64,000 bases of DNA from CAYSCW01 sp964429795 (GCA_964429795.1 CAYSCW010000002.1:1-64000); one strand, 5' to 3'. Shown: positions 17,145 to 26,434, counted from the first letter of the stretch. Numbers and translations are program-made. Notes: generated by a model not told the origin, from the sequence alone.

Positions 17145-19109
17145 ATGACCATCATCAACCTGATTCCTTATTCCTTCATCATCGGTATTCTGGGCCTCGC
17201 CTTTGCCCTGGTCCTCTACTTTCTGATCAAAAAATATCCAAAGGGTAATGAACTTATGAACGAGATAGCCGAGGCCGTTCATTCCGGAGCCATGGTTTTT
17301 TTAAGAAGAGAATACACCTACATAGCCGGCTTTGTTGTAGTTGTGTTCCTGGTTCTCTGGAAGCTTTTCTCGGTGTACACAAGCCTTGCCTTCCTGAGCG
17401 GGGCCAGTTGCTCGATGACTGCTGGCTTTATTGGAATGAAAGGCTCCACTCGGGCGGCTGTACGTTCGACCCAGGGAGCTATCCTGGGAGGTGTCCCTCG
17501 AGCGTTGACTATTGCCTTCCAGGGAGGTGCAGTGATGGGTATCTCTGTGGCAGCCCTTGGCGTGGCTGGAATCGGACTGTTTTACTTTTTCACCAGAGAT
17601 CCCAAGATTATCAACGGCTTTGCAATGGGAGCCAGCTCGGTGGCTCTGTTTGCACGGGTAGGAGGTGGTATTTACACCAAGAGTGCTGATGTTGGAGCAG
17701 ATCTTGTGGGCAAAGTCGAAGCCCATATTCCTGAGGATGATCCTCGAAATCCAGGTGTAATAGCGGACAATGTTGGCGATAATGTCGGAGACACGGCTGG
17801 AATGGGTGCCGATCTCTTCGAGTCCTACGTGGGATCGGTTGTCGCCTCCATGGCCATTGGCTCTACCTTGAATCCGGCCCTCCATTACATGTCCCTCCCT
17901 TTGCTGTTGATCGTGATCGGTCTTCTCAGTTCCATCATCGGGATTTTTTCCATAAATATCTTGAAAAATTTTAACCCTCAATCCGCCTTGAGAAATGCCA
18001 CTTACATCAGCGGCTTGTTGTTTATCGGAGGGGCTTTTTTTGCGGTCAGAAGTATCATCGGCGAGCTGGGAGCTTTTTGGGCTGTCCTGGCAGGGATGGT
18101 TGCAGGGGTCCTGATTGGGCTGGAAAGTGAATATTTCACCTCTGGACCTCCCATTAAAACCATAGCCCGGACTGCTCAGACAGGAAGTGCAACCACCATC
18201 ATCACTGGCTTAGCAGTGGGTTTCCAGAGCACAATTTCCCCCCTTTTGACTATAGCCGCAGCCATCTTCATATCTTATAAATTGTCGGGGCTTTACGGTA
18301 TCGCTCTTTCAGCCGTGGGAATGCTGGCCACAATAGGTATCGTCATGTCTACCGATTCCTACGGCCCTATCGCTGATAATGCCGGAGGTATTGCGGAGAT
18401 GTCTAAAGCAGGACCTGGTATCCGAAAGATAACTGATAAGCTCGATGCTTTGGGTAACACAACTGCTGCCATAGGAAAAGGATTTGCTATAGGTTCGGCG
18501 GCATTAACTGCTTTGGCTCTGTTCTCAGCCTACCAGAAGACGACCAATTTGTCGGTCATAAGCCTGACCAAAGTCGAGACAGTCATCGGCCTTCTTATCG
18601 GAGCTCTTATGCCTTTTATCATCGCTTCACTGACTATCAAGGCTGTGGGAAGCACGGCAGACGAGATGGTTGTGGAAATCAGAAGGCAATTTAAAGAAAT
18701 TAAAGGTCTGATGGAAGGGAAAGCCAAACCAGACTCTGATCGGTGCATCGACATCGTCACACGGAGCGCTTTGACAAAAATGATTCTTCCTGGTCTCATT
18801 GCAGTGATTATGCCCCTTGCGGTCGGTTTTGTGATCGGAGCAGAATCCCTTGGGGGATTTTTGGCAGGAGCTACGGCTACAGGAGTCCTTATGGGTATAT
18901 TCATGGTTAATGCAGGAGCTTCTTGGGATAACGCCAAAAAGTGGATTGAAGAGGGTCATCTCGGAGGGAAAGGTACAGAAGTGCATGCTGCTTCTATCAT
19001 AGGAGATACAGTAGGAGATCCTCTCAAAGACACGGCTGGTCCCTCCATGAATATTCTGATCAAGCTTATGGCTGTAGTCAGTCTGGTTTTTGCTCCTTTG
19101 ATCATGTAA
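17145..19109 (+). CDS. hppA: Membrane ion-pumping pyrophosphatase, K+-dependent type
   Basis: Integral membrane pump that hydrolyses pyrophosphate and moves H+ or Na+ outward. About 16 membrane helices in 654 aa. PPi-binding motifs present: KSADVGADLVGKVEA, DDPRNPGVIADNVGDNVGDTAGMGADLFESY region (~200-230) and GDTVGDPLKDTAGPS near the C-terminus. The cytoplasmic motif GNTTAAIGKGFA has Ala where K+-independent enzymes carry Lys, so this is the K+-dependent subfamily, which includes the Na+-pumping enzymes. The ion itself cannot be fixed by eye. No Shine-Dalgarno is obvious before the ATG. Probably monocistronic. Confidence 0.95.
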   Translation: MTIINLIPYSFIIGILGLAFALVLYFLIKKYPKGNELMNEIAEAVHSGAMVFLRREYTYIAGFVVVVFLVLWKLFSVYTSLAFLSGASCSMTAGFIGMKGSTRAAVRSTQGAILGGVPRALTIAFQGGAVMGISVAALGVAGIGLFYFFTRDPKIINGFAMGASSVALFARVGGGIYTKSADVGADLVGKVEAHIPEDDPRNPGVIADNVGDNVGDTAGMGADLFESYVGSVVASMAIGSTLNPALHYMSLPLLLIVIGLLSSIIGIFSINILKNFNPQSALRNATYISGLLFIGGAFFAVRSIIGELGAFWAVLAGMVAGVLIGLESEYFTSGPPIKTIARTAQTGSATTIITGLAVGFQSTISPLLTIAAAIFISYKLSGLYGIALSAVGMLATIGIVMSTDSYGPIADNAGGIAEMSKAGPGIRKITDKLDALGNTTAAIGKGFAIGSAALTALALFSAYQKTTNLSVISLTKVETVIGLLIGALMPFIIASLTIKAVGSTADEMVVEIRRQFKEIKGLMEGKAKPDSDRCIDIVTRSALTKMILPGLIAVIMPLAVGFVIGAESLGGFLAGATATGVLMGIFMVNAGASWDNAKKWIEEGHLGGKGTEVHAASIIGDTVGDPLKDTAGPSMNILIKLMAVVSLVFAPLIM

Positions 19110-19159
19110 AAAGGAAAAGGAAAGTAAGATGTCCTCTTCTTATCTTATCTCCTCTTTTA

Positions 19160-19214
19160 TTTTCCTGCCGTGACCCATCCATCCTAAGAAAGCATAGTCA
19201 TAGTCACGGGAAAA
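19160..19214. repeat. Hairpin-forming inverted repeat downstream of hppA
   Basis: Arms CCGTGAC (19168-19174) and GTCACGG (19203-19209), extended outside by TTTTC/GAAAA with a small bulge. No T-run follows, so it is not a standard intrinsic terminator. The arm GTCACGGGAAAAT resembles the terminal repeats of the interspersed element (GTCACGGAAATGG), so it may be a deleted copy. Confidence 0.4.
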
Positions 19215-19257
19215 TATGAATATACTCTCGGAAGCATTTCCCTCTCCCGCCCCTGAT

Positions 19258-19286
19258 TTGATATTATTACTTATTTTGGTTATAAT
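19258..19286 (+). promoter_or_regulatory. Promoter of the nusA-infB-truB operon
   Basis: -35 TTGATA (19258-19263), 17-bp spacer, perfect -10 TATAAT (19281-19286). The leader to nusA is ~40 nt, showing that no rimP gene lies at the head of this operon. Confidence 0.7.
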
Positions 19287-19333
19287 TCTCGACTCTTCAT
19301 GCTCCGTCTGTAGAGACTACTAAGGAAAAAGAG

Positions 19334-20362
19334 ATGAAGGTTAATGTCTGGAATACTATTGTCCAACTCAGTAAAGAAAGAGGGGTCAGCACGGATGTCA
19401 TTATCCAGGCGATTGAAGAGTCTCTCAGAGTTGCGTCAGCAAAATATTTCAGCCATGATGAGAAGGTCAACATATCCTTCCAGACGGAGAAAGGAAAATT
19501 GAGAGTATATGCTGTGAAGAAGGTGAGTCAAAATCCCAAAGATTTGGCCAATGAAATATCCTATGAGGAGGCAAAAAAACTAAACTCTTCAGTGAAAGTC
19601 GGAGATGAAATCCAGATTGATCTACCCTCCGAAACTCTGGGTCGGATAGCCGCTCAAGCAGCCAAGCAAGTGATCTTTCAGAAGGTGAGGAATGCCGAGC
19701 AGGAAAAAGTTTATGAGGAGTTTGCTCCCCGAATAGGGGAAATCGTAACAGGAGTTTTAAGGAGATTTGAGACCAACAGGAACATGATCATTGAAGTGGA
19801 TAAAATCGATGTTCTTTTTCCTTATAGAGAGAAACTGGAAAATGAGGAATATAAGAGAGGTGACCGCATCAAGGCCGTAGTGGTCAACGTGTTGAAAGAG
19901 ATCAAGGGGCCACAAGTGATTGTCTCCAGAGCTGATGCGAAATTTTTGGCCAAACTCTTGGAAATAGAAATTCCTGAGATCGCCGACGGCAATATAGAAA
20001 TCAAGGATGTTGTTCGCCAGCCCGGAGAGAGAGCCAAAGTGGCTGTTTTAACCAAAGAGAAGGATATCGACCCTGTTGGTGCTTGCATTGGAGTGAAAGG
20101 AAATAGAATTCTGACTATCAGCAAAGAATTGAATGGAGAGAAGATCGATATCATCGAATGGTCAAGCAATCCCCTTACCTATGCAAAGTCCTCTCTTAGC
20201 CCGGCGAAGGTGGAAAAAGTATTCATCTTAGATAAGACAGAAAAAAGGATGCAGGCTCTGGTAGCGCCGGATCAACTTTCCCTGGCCATAGGAAAAAAGG
20301 GAATGAATGTCAGGCTCGCTTCCAGACTGGTTGGCTGGAAGATTGAGATAAAGAGTTCATGA
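19334..20362 (+). CDS. nusA: Transcription termination/antitermination protein NusA
   Basis: RNA-polymerase-binding factor modulating pausing, termination and antitermination. N-terminal polymerase-binding domain (~1-130, with VIIQAIEESLRVASAKYF), S1 domain (~133-200, GEIVTGVLRRFE), KH1 and KH2 (~200-342, DPVGACIGVKGNRI and LAIGKKGMNVRLASRLVGW). 342 aa, lacking the C-terminal acidic repeats of enterobacterial NusA, which is normal outside proteobacteria. Head of the nusA-infB-ylxP-rbfA-nrnA-truB cluster. The usual upstream rimP is absent. Confidence 0.95.
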   Translation: MKVNVWNTIVQLSKERGVSTDVIIQAIEESLRVASAKYFSHDEKVNISFQTEKGKLRVYAVKKVSQNPKDLANEISYEEAKKLNSSVKVGDEIQIDLPSETLGRIAAQAAKQVIFQKVRNAEQEKVYEEFAPRIGEIVTGVLRRFETNRNMIIEVDKIDVLFPYREKLENEEYKRGDRIKAVVVNVLKEIKGPQVIVSRADAKFLAKLLEIEIPEIADGNIEIKDVVRQPGERAKVAVLTKEKDIDPVGACIGVKGNRILTISKELNGEKIDIIEWSSNPLTYAKSSLSPAKVEKVFILDKTEKRMQALVAPDQLSLAIGKKGMNVRLASRLVGWKIEIKSS

Positions 20363-20397
20363 GGAGAGAAGTAAAACATACCTGCAGAGATTGAGTC

Positions 20398-22173
20398 ATG
20401 GAGAAAAAAGTGAAAAAAGAACGGAGTCCATCACAAAAAATCCAGCTTCGAGAGGGTATGAATATCAAGGATCTCTCGGGGAAGATCCCCATCAAAGCCA
20501 AAGACCTCATCGGGAAGCTAGCCGTGAAAGGATTCGAAATCAGTGTCAATGATTTAGTAGACGAGAACTTAGCAAAGCAGGTCTTTCAGATCTTAGGCAT
20601 TGAAGTGGAGTTGATTTCTGTTGAGGAAGAAGTCCGCCGTCAGGCAGAAGAAGCCACCAAAGACCTTGTTCCTCGGCCACCAGTCGTGACCATAATGGGG
20701 CATGTGAATCATGGCAAAACCACTCTTCTCGATGGCATCAGGCATTCCAATCTGGTAGGAAGGGAGTCTGGTGGCATAACCCAACACATAGGAGCCTATC
20801 GTGTGTTCCACAACAACCGCTCCATCACCTTTATCGATACTCCAGGGCATGAAGCCTTCACCCGCTTAAGAGCCCGGGGAGCCAATATGACCGATATCGT
20901 TGTGCTGGTGGTGGCTGCAGATGATGGCGTTATGCCCCAGACAAAGGAAGCCATCAGCCATGCAAAGGCGGCTGATGTCCCCATAATGGTGGCTATCAAT
21001 AAAATTGACAAACCCGAAGCAGATACGGAAAAGGTTAAACAACAGCTTTCCAAAGAAGGACTTCTGGTAGAGGAATGGGGAGGAGATACTATCTGTGTTG
21101 AGGTTTCTGCCAAGGAAAAGACCAATTTGTCGGAGCTTTTGGAGATGATTCTTCTCCTCAGCGACGTCATCGAAATCAAAGCTAACCCAAATGTGAAAGT
21201 CCAGGGATTTGTGCTGGAATCTCGGCTGGATACTCAAAAAGGACCCGTAGCCACGGTCATCGTCCAGCATGGTATGCTCACTCAAGGGGATGCATTCATT
21301 TCCGGAACATGCTACGGGAAGGTCAGAGCCCTGTTCGATGAAAATGGAAAAGGAATAAAAAGAGCAGAGCCCTCTATGCCTGTAGAAGTTCTCGGTTTTT
21401 CCGATGTTCCTTCTGCGGGAGATGTTTTTCAAGTCATCTCTGATTTCAATACAGCAAAGCAAATCGTAGGATTCCGCCTCTCTCAGGTCAAGAAGGAAGA
21501 GCCGCGCAGACCTGAACGCTTGACATTGGATGAGCTTTTCAAGCAGATTGAGGAAGGAAAAGTCAAGGAGCTTCTTCTTGTCATCAAGGCCGATGTCCAC
21601 GGTTCGGTGGAAGTCCTTTCCGATATACTTCCTAACCTCAGCAGTGAGGAAGTAAAAGTCAATATTGTCTATGCCGCCACAGGAAAGATCACCGAATCAG
21701 ACGTGCTTTTAGCCTCGGCTTCAAACGCTATCATCATCGGATTTAACACAAAGCCAAATCAGAAGCTATTGGATTTGGCCAAGGAAGAGAATGTTGAGAT
21801 AAGAAGCTATAATGTCATCTATCATTTGACCGAAGACATCAAGAGGGCTCTGACGGGTATGCTTGAGCCAATTGTAAAGGAAACCTACTTGGGGAGAGCA
21901 GAAGTCAGAAGAATTTTTAATATCCCCAGGGTGGGAGTGATTGCCGGTTGTTTTGTTCTGGATGGAAAAATCACCCGTAGCGCCCATGTCAGAATCATAA
22001 GAGATGATGAAGTTATTCATGAGGGGCAGATCTCCTCTTTGAAACATCTTAAGAATAACGTTACAGAGGTTACCAAGGAATATGAATGTGGAATTGGACT
22101 TGAAAGATTCAAAGATATAGAAGAAGGTGATATCATAGAAGCATTCATGACCGAAAAAGTCAAACCAGGTTAA
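20398..22173 (+). CDS. infB: Translation initiation factor IF-2, short form
   Basis: GTPase that places fMet-tRNA on the 30S subunit. Short N-terminal region (~1-95, with one IF2_N-like helix domain, IPIKAKDLIGKLAVKGFEI), G domain (~97-265), then domain II, the Rossmann-like domain III and the C-terminal fMet-tRNA domain. Motifs: G1 GHVNHGKT (101-108), G3 DTPGHE, G4 NKID. The G1 motif has Asn104 where the family normally has Asp (GHVDHGKT). 591 aa because the long basic N-terminal extension is missing. Lies 35 bp after nusA with no ylxR or ylxQ between. Confidence 0.95.
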   Translation: MEKKVKKERSPSQKIQLREGMNIKDLSGKIPIKAKDLIGKLAVKGFEISVNDLVDENLAKQVFQILGIEVELISVEEEVRRQAEEATKDLVPRPPVVTIMGHVNHGKTTLLDGIRHSNLVGRESGGITQHIGAYRVFHNNRSITFIDTPGHEAFTRLRARGANMTDIVVLVVAADDGVMPQTKEAISHAKAADVPIMVAINKIDKPEADTEKVKQQLSKEGLLVEEWGGDTICVEVSAKEKTNLSELLEMILLLSDVIEIKANPNVKVQGFVLESRLDTQKGPVATVIVQHGMLTQGDAFISGTCYGKVRALFDENGKGIKRAEPSMPVEVLGFSDVPSAGDVFQVISDFNTAKQIVGFRLSQVKKEEPRRPERLTLDELFKQIEEGKVKELLLVIKADVHGSVEVLSDILPNLSSEEVKVNIVYAATGKITESDVLLASASNAIIIGFNTKPNQKLLDLAKEENVEIRSYNVIYHLTEDIKRALTGMLEPIVKETYLGRAEVRRIFNIPRVGVIAGCFVLDGKITRSAHVRIIRDDEVIHEGQISSLKHLKNNVTEVTKEYECGIGLERFKDIEEGDIIEAFMTEKVKPG

Positions 22174-22193
22174 TCAAAATTTTCGGTTATCTA

Positions 22194-22478
22194 ATGGTTA
22201 TAGGTTTTCTTCTTTTAGATATCCATCTCCCCTATTGCCACTCACTCAAAGAAAAAAGAAAAATGTTGAACAGCGTTAGAGACCGATTCAAGAACAGATA
22301 CAACGTGGCCTTGGCTGAGATTGAGTATCAAAACAAGTGGCAAAGGGCAAAAATCGGAATAGTCACTCTCAATTGCCAGAAAAAGATTGTGGAGAGTTTA
22401 TTCAACAGAATCGTTGCCAATACTGAAGAAATTATCGATGGAGAAATCATTGACTACAAGATAGAATATTTCTGGTAG
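22194..22478 (+). CDS. ylxP: YlxP-like DUF503 protein
   Basis: 94-residue ferredoxin-like protein of the DUF503/YlxP family: VIGFLLLDIHLPYCHSLKEKR at the start and strongly conserved KEKRKMLNSVRDRFKNRYNVALAE, then a C-terminal beta strand DYKIEYFW. The family is regularly found between infB and rbfA, and its biochemical role is poorly defined. Starts 20 bp after infB. Confidence 0.9.
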   Translation: MVIGFLLLDIHLPYCHSLKEKRKMLNSVRDRFKNRYNVALAEIEYQNKWQRAKIGIVTLNCQKKIVESLFNRIVANTEEIIDGEIIDYKIEYFW

Positions 22479-22603
22479 AGAGAATAACTGTTTGGCAATT
22501 GGTGCTGTCAGGTGAGGAAGGGGGATGATGCTGGAATCTGTTTCGATCCATTCTTCTGGGGAGACACCAGGTTGTGGACGAGGCAAAAACAAATCGGTGC
22601 TTA

Positions 22604-22634
22604 CTCGATATCCTGGATCGAGAAGATTTTTTTT
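22604..22634 (+). terminator. Intrinsic-terminator-like hairpin inside the infB-rbfA operon
   Basis: Stem CTCGAT (22604-22609) / ATCGAG (22617-22622) with 7-nt loop, then AAGA and eight T residues (22627-22634). It lies in an unusual 190-bp gap between ylxP and rbfA in an otherwise tight operon. The stem is short, so it may attenuate rather than terminate. No gene is seen in 22479-22668. Confidence 0.5.
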
Positions 22635-22668
22635 GGGGACTCATTCGATAGTAAAATAGACAGCTAAG

Positions 22669-23052
22669 ATGAGTGAGAGCAGAAGACAAAAGAGAGTTTC
22701 CAGTCTTATAAAGGAAGAACTCAGCCGTCTGTTTATTGATCTTATTCAAAATTCCTCTTCCGGATTGATCACCATTACCCGGGTTGAGATGAGCAAGGAT
22801 CTGAAGACAGCCTATGTTTATCTAAGCTTGTTCGGTTTTGAGGATAATGATAAAGTTCTTGAATTTTTGGAGAGGAGGAAAGGGTTTTTGAGAAAATCTG
22901 TTGCCTCCCGGACAGAATTAAAGTATAATCCCATGCTCATTTTTTCTCTGGATAGAATATATGAATATGAGGAGAAAATCGACAAAATCATCGAGAACCT
23001 GAGAGAAAATGAAAAAAGAACTCCTAGATCTGATAAGCAAAAAGATTCTTGA
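22669..23052 (+). CDS. rbfA: 30S ribosome-binding factor RbfA
   Basis: Small KH-fold factor for 16S rRNA maturation. Begins SESRRQKRVSSLIKEELSRLF and contains the conserved VEMSKDLKTAYVYLSLFG and a hydrophobic C-terminal helix (DRIYEYEEKIDKIIENLRE). 127 aa, normal. Its last 44 nt overlap the start of nrnA in another frame, suggesting coupled translation. Confidence 0.93.
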   Translation: MSESRRQKRVSSLIKEELSRLFIDLIQNSSSGLITITRVEMSKDLKTAYVYLSLFGFEDNDKVLEFLERRKGFLRKSVASRTELKYNPMLIFSLDRIYEYEEKIDKIIENLRENEKRTPRSDKQKDS

Positions 23053-24007
23053 TAGCCAGCGTATCGTTGTCACTTCTCATCTCAGACCTGATGGAGATTC
23101 CATATGTACAGGTCTAGCCCTGTATTTTATGGGAGTACTTTTAGGGAAAGAAATGGTATACATCAACAAAGATGTGACTCCTTTTCCTTTCAATCATTTC
23201 CCTGACATTGATAAGATTCAAATCGGACAGATTCCTGCTCGCCTTTATGACATGGTCATACTTCTTGAATGTGCAAGTGTAGCCCGATCCGGGCAAAAAA
23301 ACATCGGCGATTACTTCAAAGTAAACATCGACCATCACCACTCCAACTATTACTATGCGGATATCAATTGGGTTGATCCAGAAGCCTCTGCCGTGGCGGA
23401 AATGGTCTATTTTCTCGGTGAAAAATTGAAAATAAATTTTACAGCCAAAATAGCCAATCTTCTTTATTGTGCCATCATCTCCGACACTGGCTCTTTCCAG
23501 TTTTCCAACACCAGCGCTCGTTCCTTTGAGGTGTGTCATAAATTGGTTAAACATGGGGCCAATCCTATTGAAGTCTCTGAACGCCTGTTCAACAATAATT
23601 CTGCGGAAAAAATCAAGCTCTTGGGCCAAGTCCTCTCCACTCTCCAGATGAACAAGAAGGGAAACATCGCCATCATCACTATGTTCAAGAAACATCTCGA
23701 ATCTTTTGACTTGAGGGAAATTGATACAGAGGATATCACCACTCTCGCTCGATCGATAAAAGGAGTGGAGATAGTTCTTTTTCTCAAAGAGATAAAACAG
23801 GACACATTTCGAGTCAGCCTCAGGTCGAGGGGCAGAGCGAACGCCGCCTCTATCGGGGAATACTTTGGTGGAGGGGGTCATTATCATGCTGCCGGATTTC
23901 CCGCTCAAGGGAAATATGAGACTTTGCTGAAGGAAATTCCTGAGACAGTAGAAAGACTACTGGAAAAACAATCAGAAGAAGGTCCAAAAAAGACACAGGT
24001 TTATTGA
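23009..24007 (+). CDS. nrnA: DHH/DHHA1 phosphoesterase, NrnA-like nanoRNase / pAp phosphatase
   Basis: Bifunctional oligoribonuclease and 3'-phosphoadenosine-5'-phosphate phosphatase family. Metal motifs: HLRPDGDSICTGLAL (~18-32), DMVILLECAS and the namesake DHHHSN (~105-110). C-terminal DHHA1 domain ends with the substrate-binding GGGGHYHAAGF (~285-295). 332 aa. Position between rbfA and truB is common for this family. ATG 23009 overlaps rbfA by 44 nt, and the stop overlaps the truB TTG start. Confidence 0.92.
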   Translation: MKKELLDLISKKILDSQRIVVTSHLRPDGDSICTGLALYFMGVLLGKEMVYINKDVTPFPFNHFPDIDKIQIGQIPARLYDMVILLECASVARSGQKNIGDYFKVNIDHHHSNYYYADINWVDPEASAVAEMVYFLGEKLKINFTAKIANLLYCAIISDTGSFQFSNTSARSFEVCHKLVKHGANPIEVSERLFNNNSAEKIKLLGQVLSTLQMNKKGNIAIITMFKKHLESFDLREIDTEDITTLARSIKGVEIVLFLKEIKQDTFRVSLRSRGRANAASIGEYFGGGGHYHAAGFPAQGKYETLLKEIPETVERLLEKQSEEGPKKTQVY

Positions 24008-24936
24008 CTGTGATTATAGACGGCCTCCTCCTGGTGGACAAGCCTCCATGTGTCACGTCTCATCACGTTGTCCTCGAGATAAGAAAGATTATCCGCACCA
24101 AAAAAGTAGGTCACTACGGAACTTTAGACCCTATGGCAACAGGTCTTCTGGTAGTGGCAGTGGGCAAGGCGACTAGACTTTTCCCTTTCTTTTCCAAAGC
24201 GGATAAAGTCTACCAAGGTCAGATAAGATTGGGTTATTCCACCGACACCTACGATTCTCAGGGTGAGCCTGTCTCACAAGAAAAAGAGGATTTTCCCTCT
24301 AAGCAGAGATTGGTTAAAGTGATGAAAAAATTCCAAGGAGAAATCGATCAGATACCCCCTCCTTTTTCGGCTAAAAAATACAAGGGGAAACCTCTCTATG
24401 TCCTTGCCCGCAAGAAAGAAGAATTCAAGCTGACATCAAGCAAGGTTTTTGTTCATTTCTTCGATTTGACTTCCTATAATCCCCCGTTTCTGCATTTTGC
24501 TGTCAAATGTTCTTCCGGAACCTATGTTCGATCACTGGCCCATAATCTGGGCCAAGCTCTAGAATGTGGGGCACATCTTTCCCATCTCACCCGGACAAAA
24601 GTCGGTGATTTCGACTTGGATCAGGCTTATTCTCTGGAGGATATGAAAAGACTTGTCAAGGGAGGAAAAACAGAGGGAGTCCTTTTCCCCTTGGAAACCC
24701 TCCTTCCCCAGTTTCCCAAGGTTATTCTCAATGAGAGTGGGACCGCTCTAGTCAGAAATGGGAATCTTATTTTTCCAGAAGATATTTTGAGCATATTCCC
24801 TCAGGACAACTCGCTTCTTGTCCCTACCCAAGAGCATATTTTTAAACTGTTCAACAAGGAAGGGAAGTTGCTGGCCTTTGGAAGAAAAGATATCCAGAGA
24901 GGCAGTATTCATCCTTTCCTGGTTATTGGCTCTTAG
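24004..24936 (+). CDS. truB: tRNA pseudouridine-55 synthase TruB
   Basis: Makes pseudouridine 55 in the T loop of tRNAs. Catalytic Asp in HYGTLDPMATGLL (~residue 42), DGLLLVDKP at the N-terminus, the RNA-binding PPPFSAKKYKGKPLY and CSSGTYVRSLAHNLG, then a C-terminal PUA-like domain (~230-310). TTG at 24004 overlaps the nrnA stop by 4 nt (TTGA); GTG at 24010 is an alternative start. Last translation gene of the operon. Confidence 0.93.
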   Translation: MTVIIDGLLLVDKPPCVTSHHVVLEIRKIIRTKKVGHYGTLDPMATGLLVVAVGKATRLFPFFSKADKVYQGQIRLGYSTDTYDSQGEPVSQEKEDFPSKQRLVKVMKKFQGEIDQIPPPFSAKKYKGKPLYVLARKKEEFKLTSSKVFVHFFDLTSYNPPFLHFAVKCSSGTYVRSLAHNLGQALECGAHLSHLTRTKVGDFDLDQAYSLEDMKRLVKGGKTEGVLFPLETLLPQFPKVILNESGTALVRNGNLIFPEDILSIFPQDNSLLVPTQEHIFKLFNKEGKLLAFGRKDIQRGSIHPFLVIGS

Positions 24937-24961
24937 GAAGGGAAGCTGTGCAATAGAGACC

Positions 24962-26434
24962 ATGGAAAAAAAGGAGCTCTTTGCATCCCGTTGGGGGATT
25001 ATCTTTGCCGGAATGGGAATGGCTGTGGGGACAGGGAATATATGGCGTTTCCCCCGGATCGTCTCCCAGCAAGGAGGTGGAGCCTTCATGATCGCCTGGC
25101 TCCTTTTTCTTTTGTTGTGGTCAATTCCTCTTCTCATCATCGAGATCTCCTTGGGCAAGAAGACCAGGCTAGGAGTGATTGGGTCCTTCGGCAAGGTCAT
25201 GGGTCCTGGATTCTCCTGGATGGGGACTTTTGTTGCCTTTGTCACTACTGCAATCATGTTTTACTATTCGGTGGTTACAGGGTGGTGTTTGAAATACTTT
25301 TTTGCCGCCTCATTTCAAGGATTGATCAAGAAGAACTATGCCCTTTTTTGGAATTCCTTTACTTCCTCTTGGGAGCCTGTGATTTTCCATCTTGCGGCTA
25401 TCGGAATAGGGTCCTTCATCATCTACTCAGGGGTGGTGAAAGGCATCGAAAGAGCGAATAAAATACTCATCCCTTCTCTGTTTCTTCTTCTGATTGTAGC
25501 CTGCCTGCGCACACTGACTCTTCCCCATGCTTTTGAAGGGCTAAATTTTCTCTTCTCCCCCAATCTTTCTCGCCTAGCCGACCACAAAGTTTGGTTAAAT
25601 GCACTGACTCAATCGGCTTGGTCCACGGGAGCTGGCTGGGGCCTGATTCTCACCTATGCCGTCTATTCACATAAAAAAGAAAATCCTGTCCTTACATCTG
25701 CAACTATAGGTTTTGGAAACAATGTGGCCTCGCTGTTGGCAGCCATGGCCGTCATCCCCACTGTTTTTTCGTTCTTTTCTGCCCAGAATCTCTCTCAGGA
25801 GAAGGTTCTGGAAGTGATGAAGGCGGATAACCAAGGCCTGACTTTTATCTGGATTCCCAATCTGTTTTCGAAAATTCCTGCTGGCTCCTTTTTCCTCGCC
25901 CTCTTTTTCCTGGCTCTTTCTTTTGCTGCTTTTTCATCCCTTATTTCTATGCTAGAACTGGACACCCGTATTCTCATGGATGCTGGACTTCCCAGGAGGA
26001 AAGCCGTCTTTGTGGTTGGTGCAGCCGGCTTCCTCTTCGGCTTGCCTTCAGCTCTGAGTATGGGATTTTTTGACAATCAAGATTGGGTTTGGTCGTTTGG
26101 CCTGATGGTCAGTGGCTTTTTCTTCATTCTTGTTTTTCTTAAGTACGGTCCGAGGAATTTCCGTGAGAAAATCATCTCATCACCTGAGACTAAAGTGAAA
26201 TTGGGAAGATGGTTTGATTTTGCGGTCTCTATCCTGCTCCCTCTTCAGTTTCTGGCTATGATAGGCTGGTGGTTTTGGAAAAGTTATACCGAAGATCCTC
26301 ACACTTGGTATAAGGTATTTTCTCCTTTTTCCTTGGGGACCATATTTTTTCAATGGATCATCGCCCTCGGATTATTCATTTTCTTGAACAAGGTTATCAA
26401 TAAAAAGGTATTGGGGAACGGAAATGACACTTGA
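24962..26434 (+). CDS. Na+-dependent amino-acid transporter of the neurotransmitter:sodium symporter family (MetP-like)
   Basis: LeuT-fold sodium symporter: 490 aa with ~11-12 membrane segments. TM1 contains the unwound ion-binding motif GMAVGTGNIWRFPRI, and TM6-7 has LTQSAWSTGAGWGLILTYA. A longer frame from 24818 overlaps truB; ATG 24962 begins the canonical short N-terminus. A 31-codon gene (26424-26519) overlapping its 3' end is the expected small subunit of MetPS-type methionine/alanine importers, so neutral amino acids such as Met or Ala are likely substrates (inference). Confidence 0.9.
   Translation: MEKKELFASRWGIIFAGMGMAVGTGNIWRFPRIVSQQGGGAFMIAWLLFLLLWSIPLLIIEISLGKKTRLGVIGSFGKVMGPGFSWMGTFVAFVTTAIMFYYSVVTGWCLKYFFAASFQGLIKKNYALFWNSFTSSWEPVIFHLAAIGIGSFIIYSGVVKGIERANKILIPSLFLLLIVACLRTLTLPHAFEGLNFLFSPNLSRLADHKVWLNALTQSAWSTGAGWGLILTYAVYSHKKENPVLTSATIGFGNNVASLLAAMAVIPTVFSFFSAQNLSQEKVLEVMKADNQGLTFIWIPNLFSKIPAGSFFLALFFLALSFAAFSSLISMLELDTRILMDAGLPRRKAVFVVGAAGFLFGLPSALSMGFFDNQDWVWSFGLMVSGFFFILVFLKYGPRNFREKIISSPETKVKLGRWFDFAVSILLPLQFLAMIGWWFWKSYTEDPHTWYKVFSPFSLGTIFFQWIIALGLFIFLNKVINKKVLGNGNDT

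Noticed and set aside
17301..17981. 226-codon minus-strand open frame inside hppA
   Set aside because: It lies fully opposite a well-conserved pyrophosphatase frame, and its His/Ser/Asp-rich translation has no recognisable domain; antisense shadow.
20866..21600. 244-codon minus-strand open frame inside infB
   Set aside because: Antisense to the IF-2 G domain with no start signal and no family resemblance.
22479..22600. Possible SRP (4.5S) RNA or tRNA in the ylxP-rbfA gap
   Set aside because: A GTCAGGTGAGGAAGG stretch and a TTTCGATCC stretch looked suggestive, but the SRP apical loop consensus and tRNA stems do not form.
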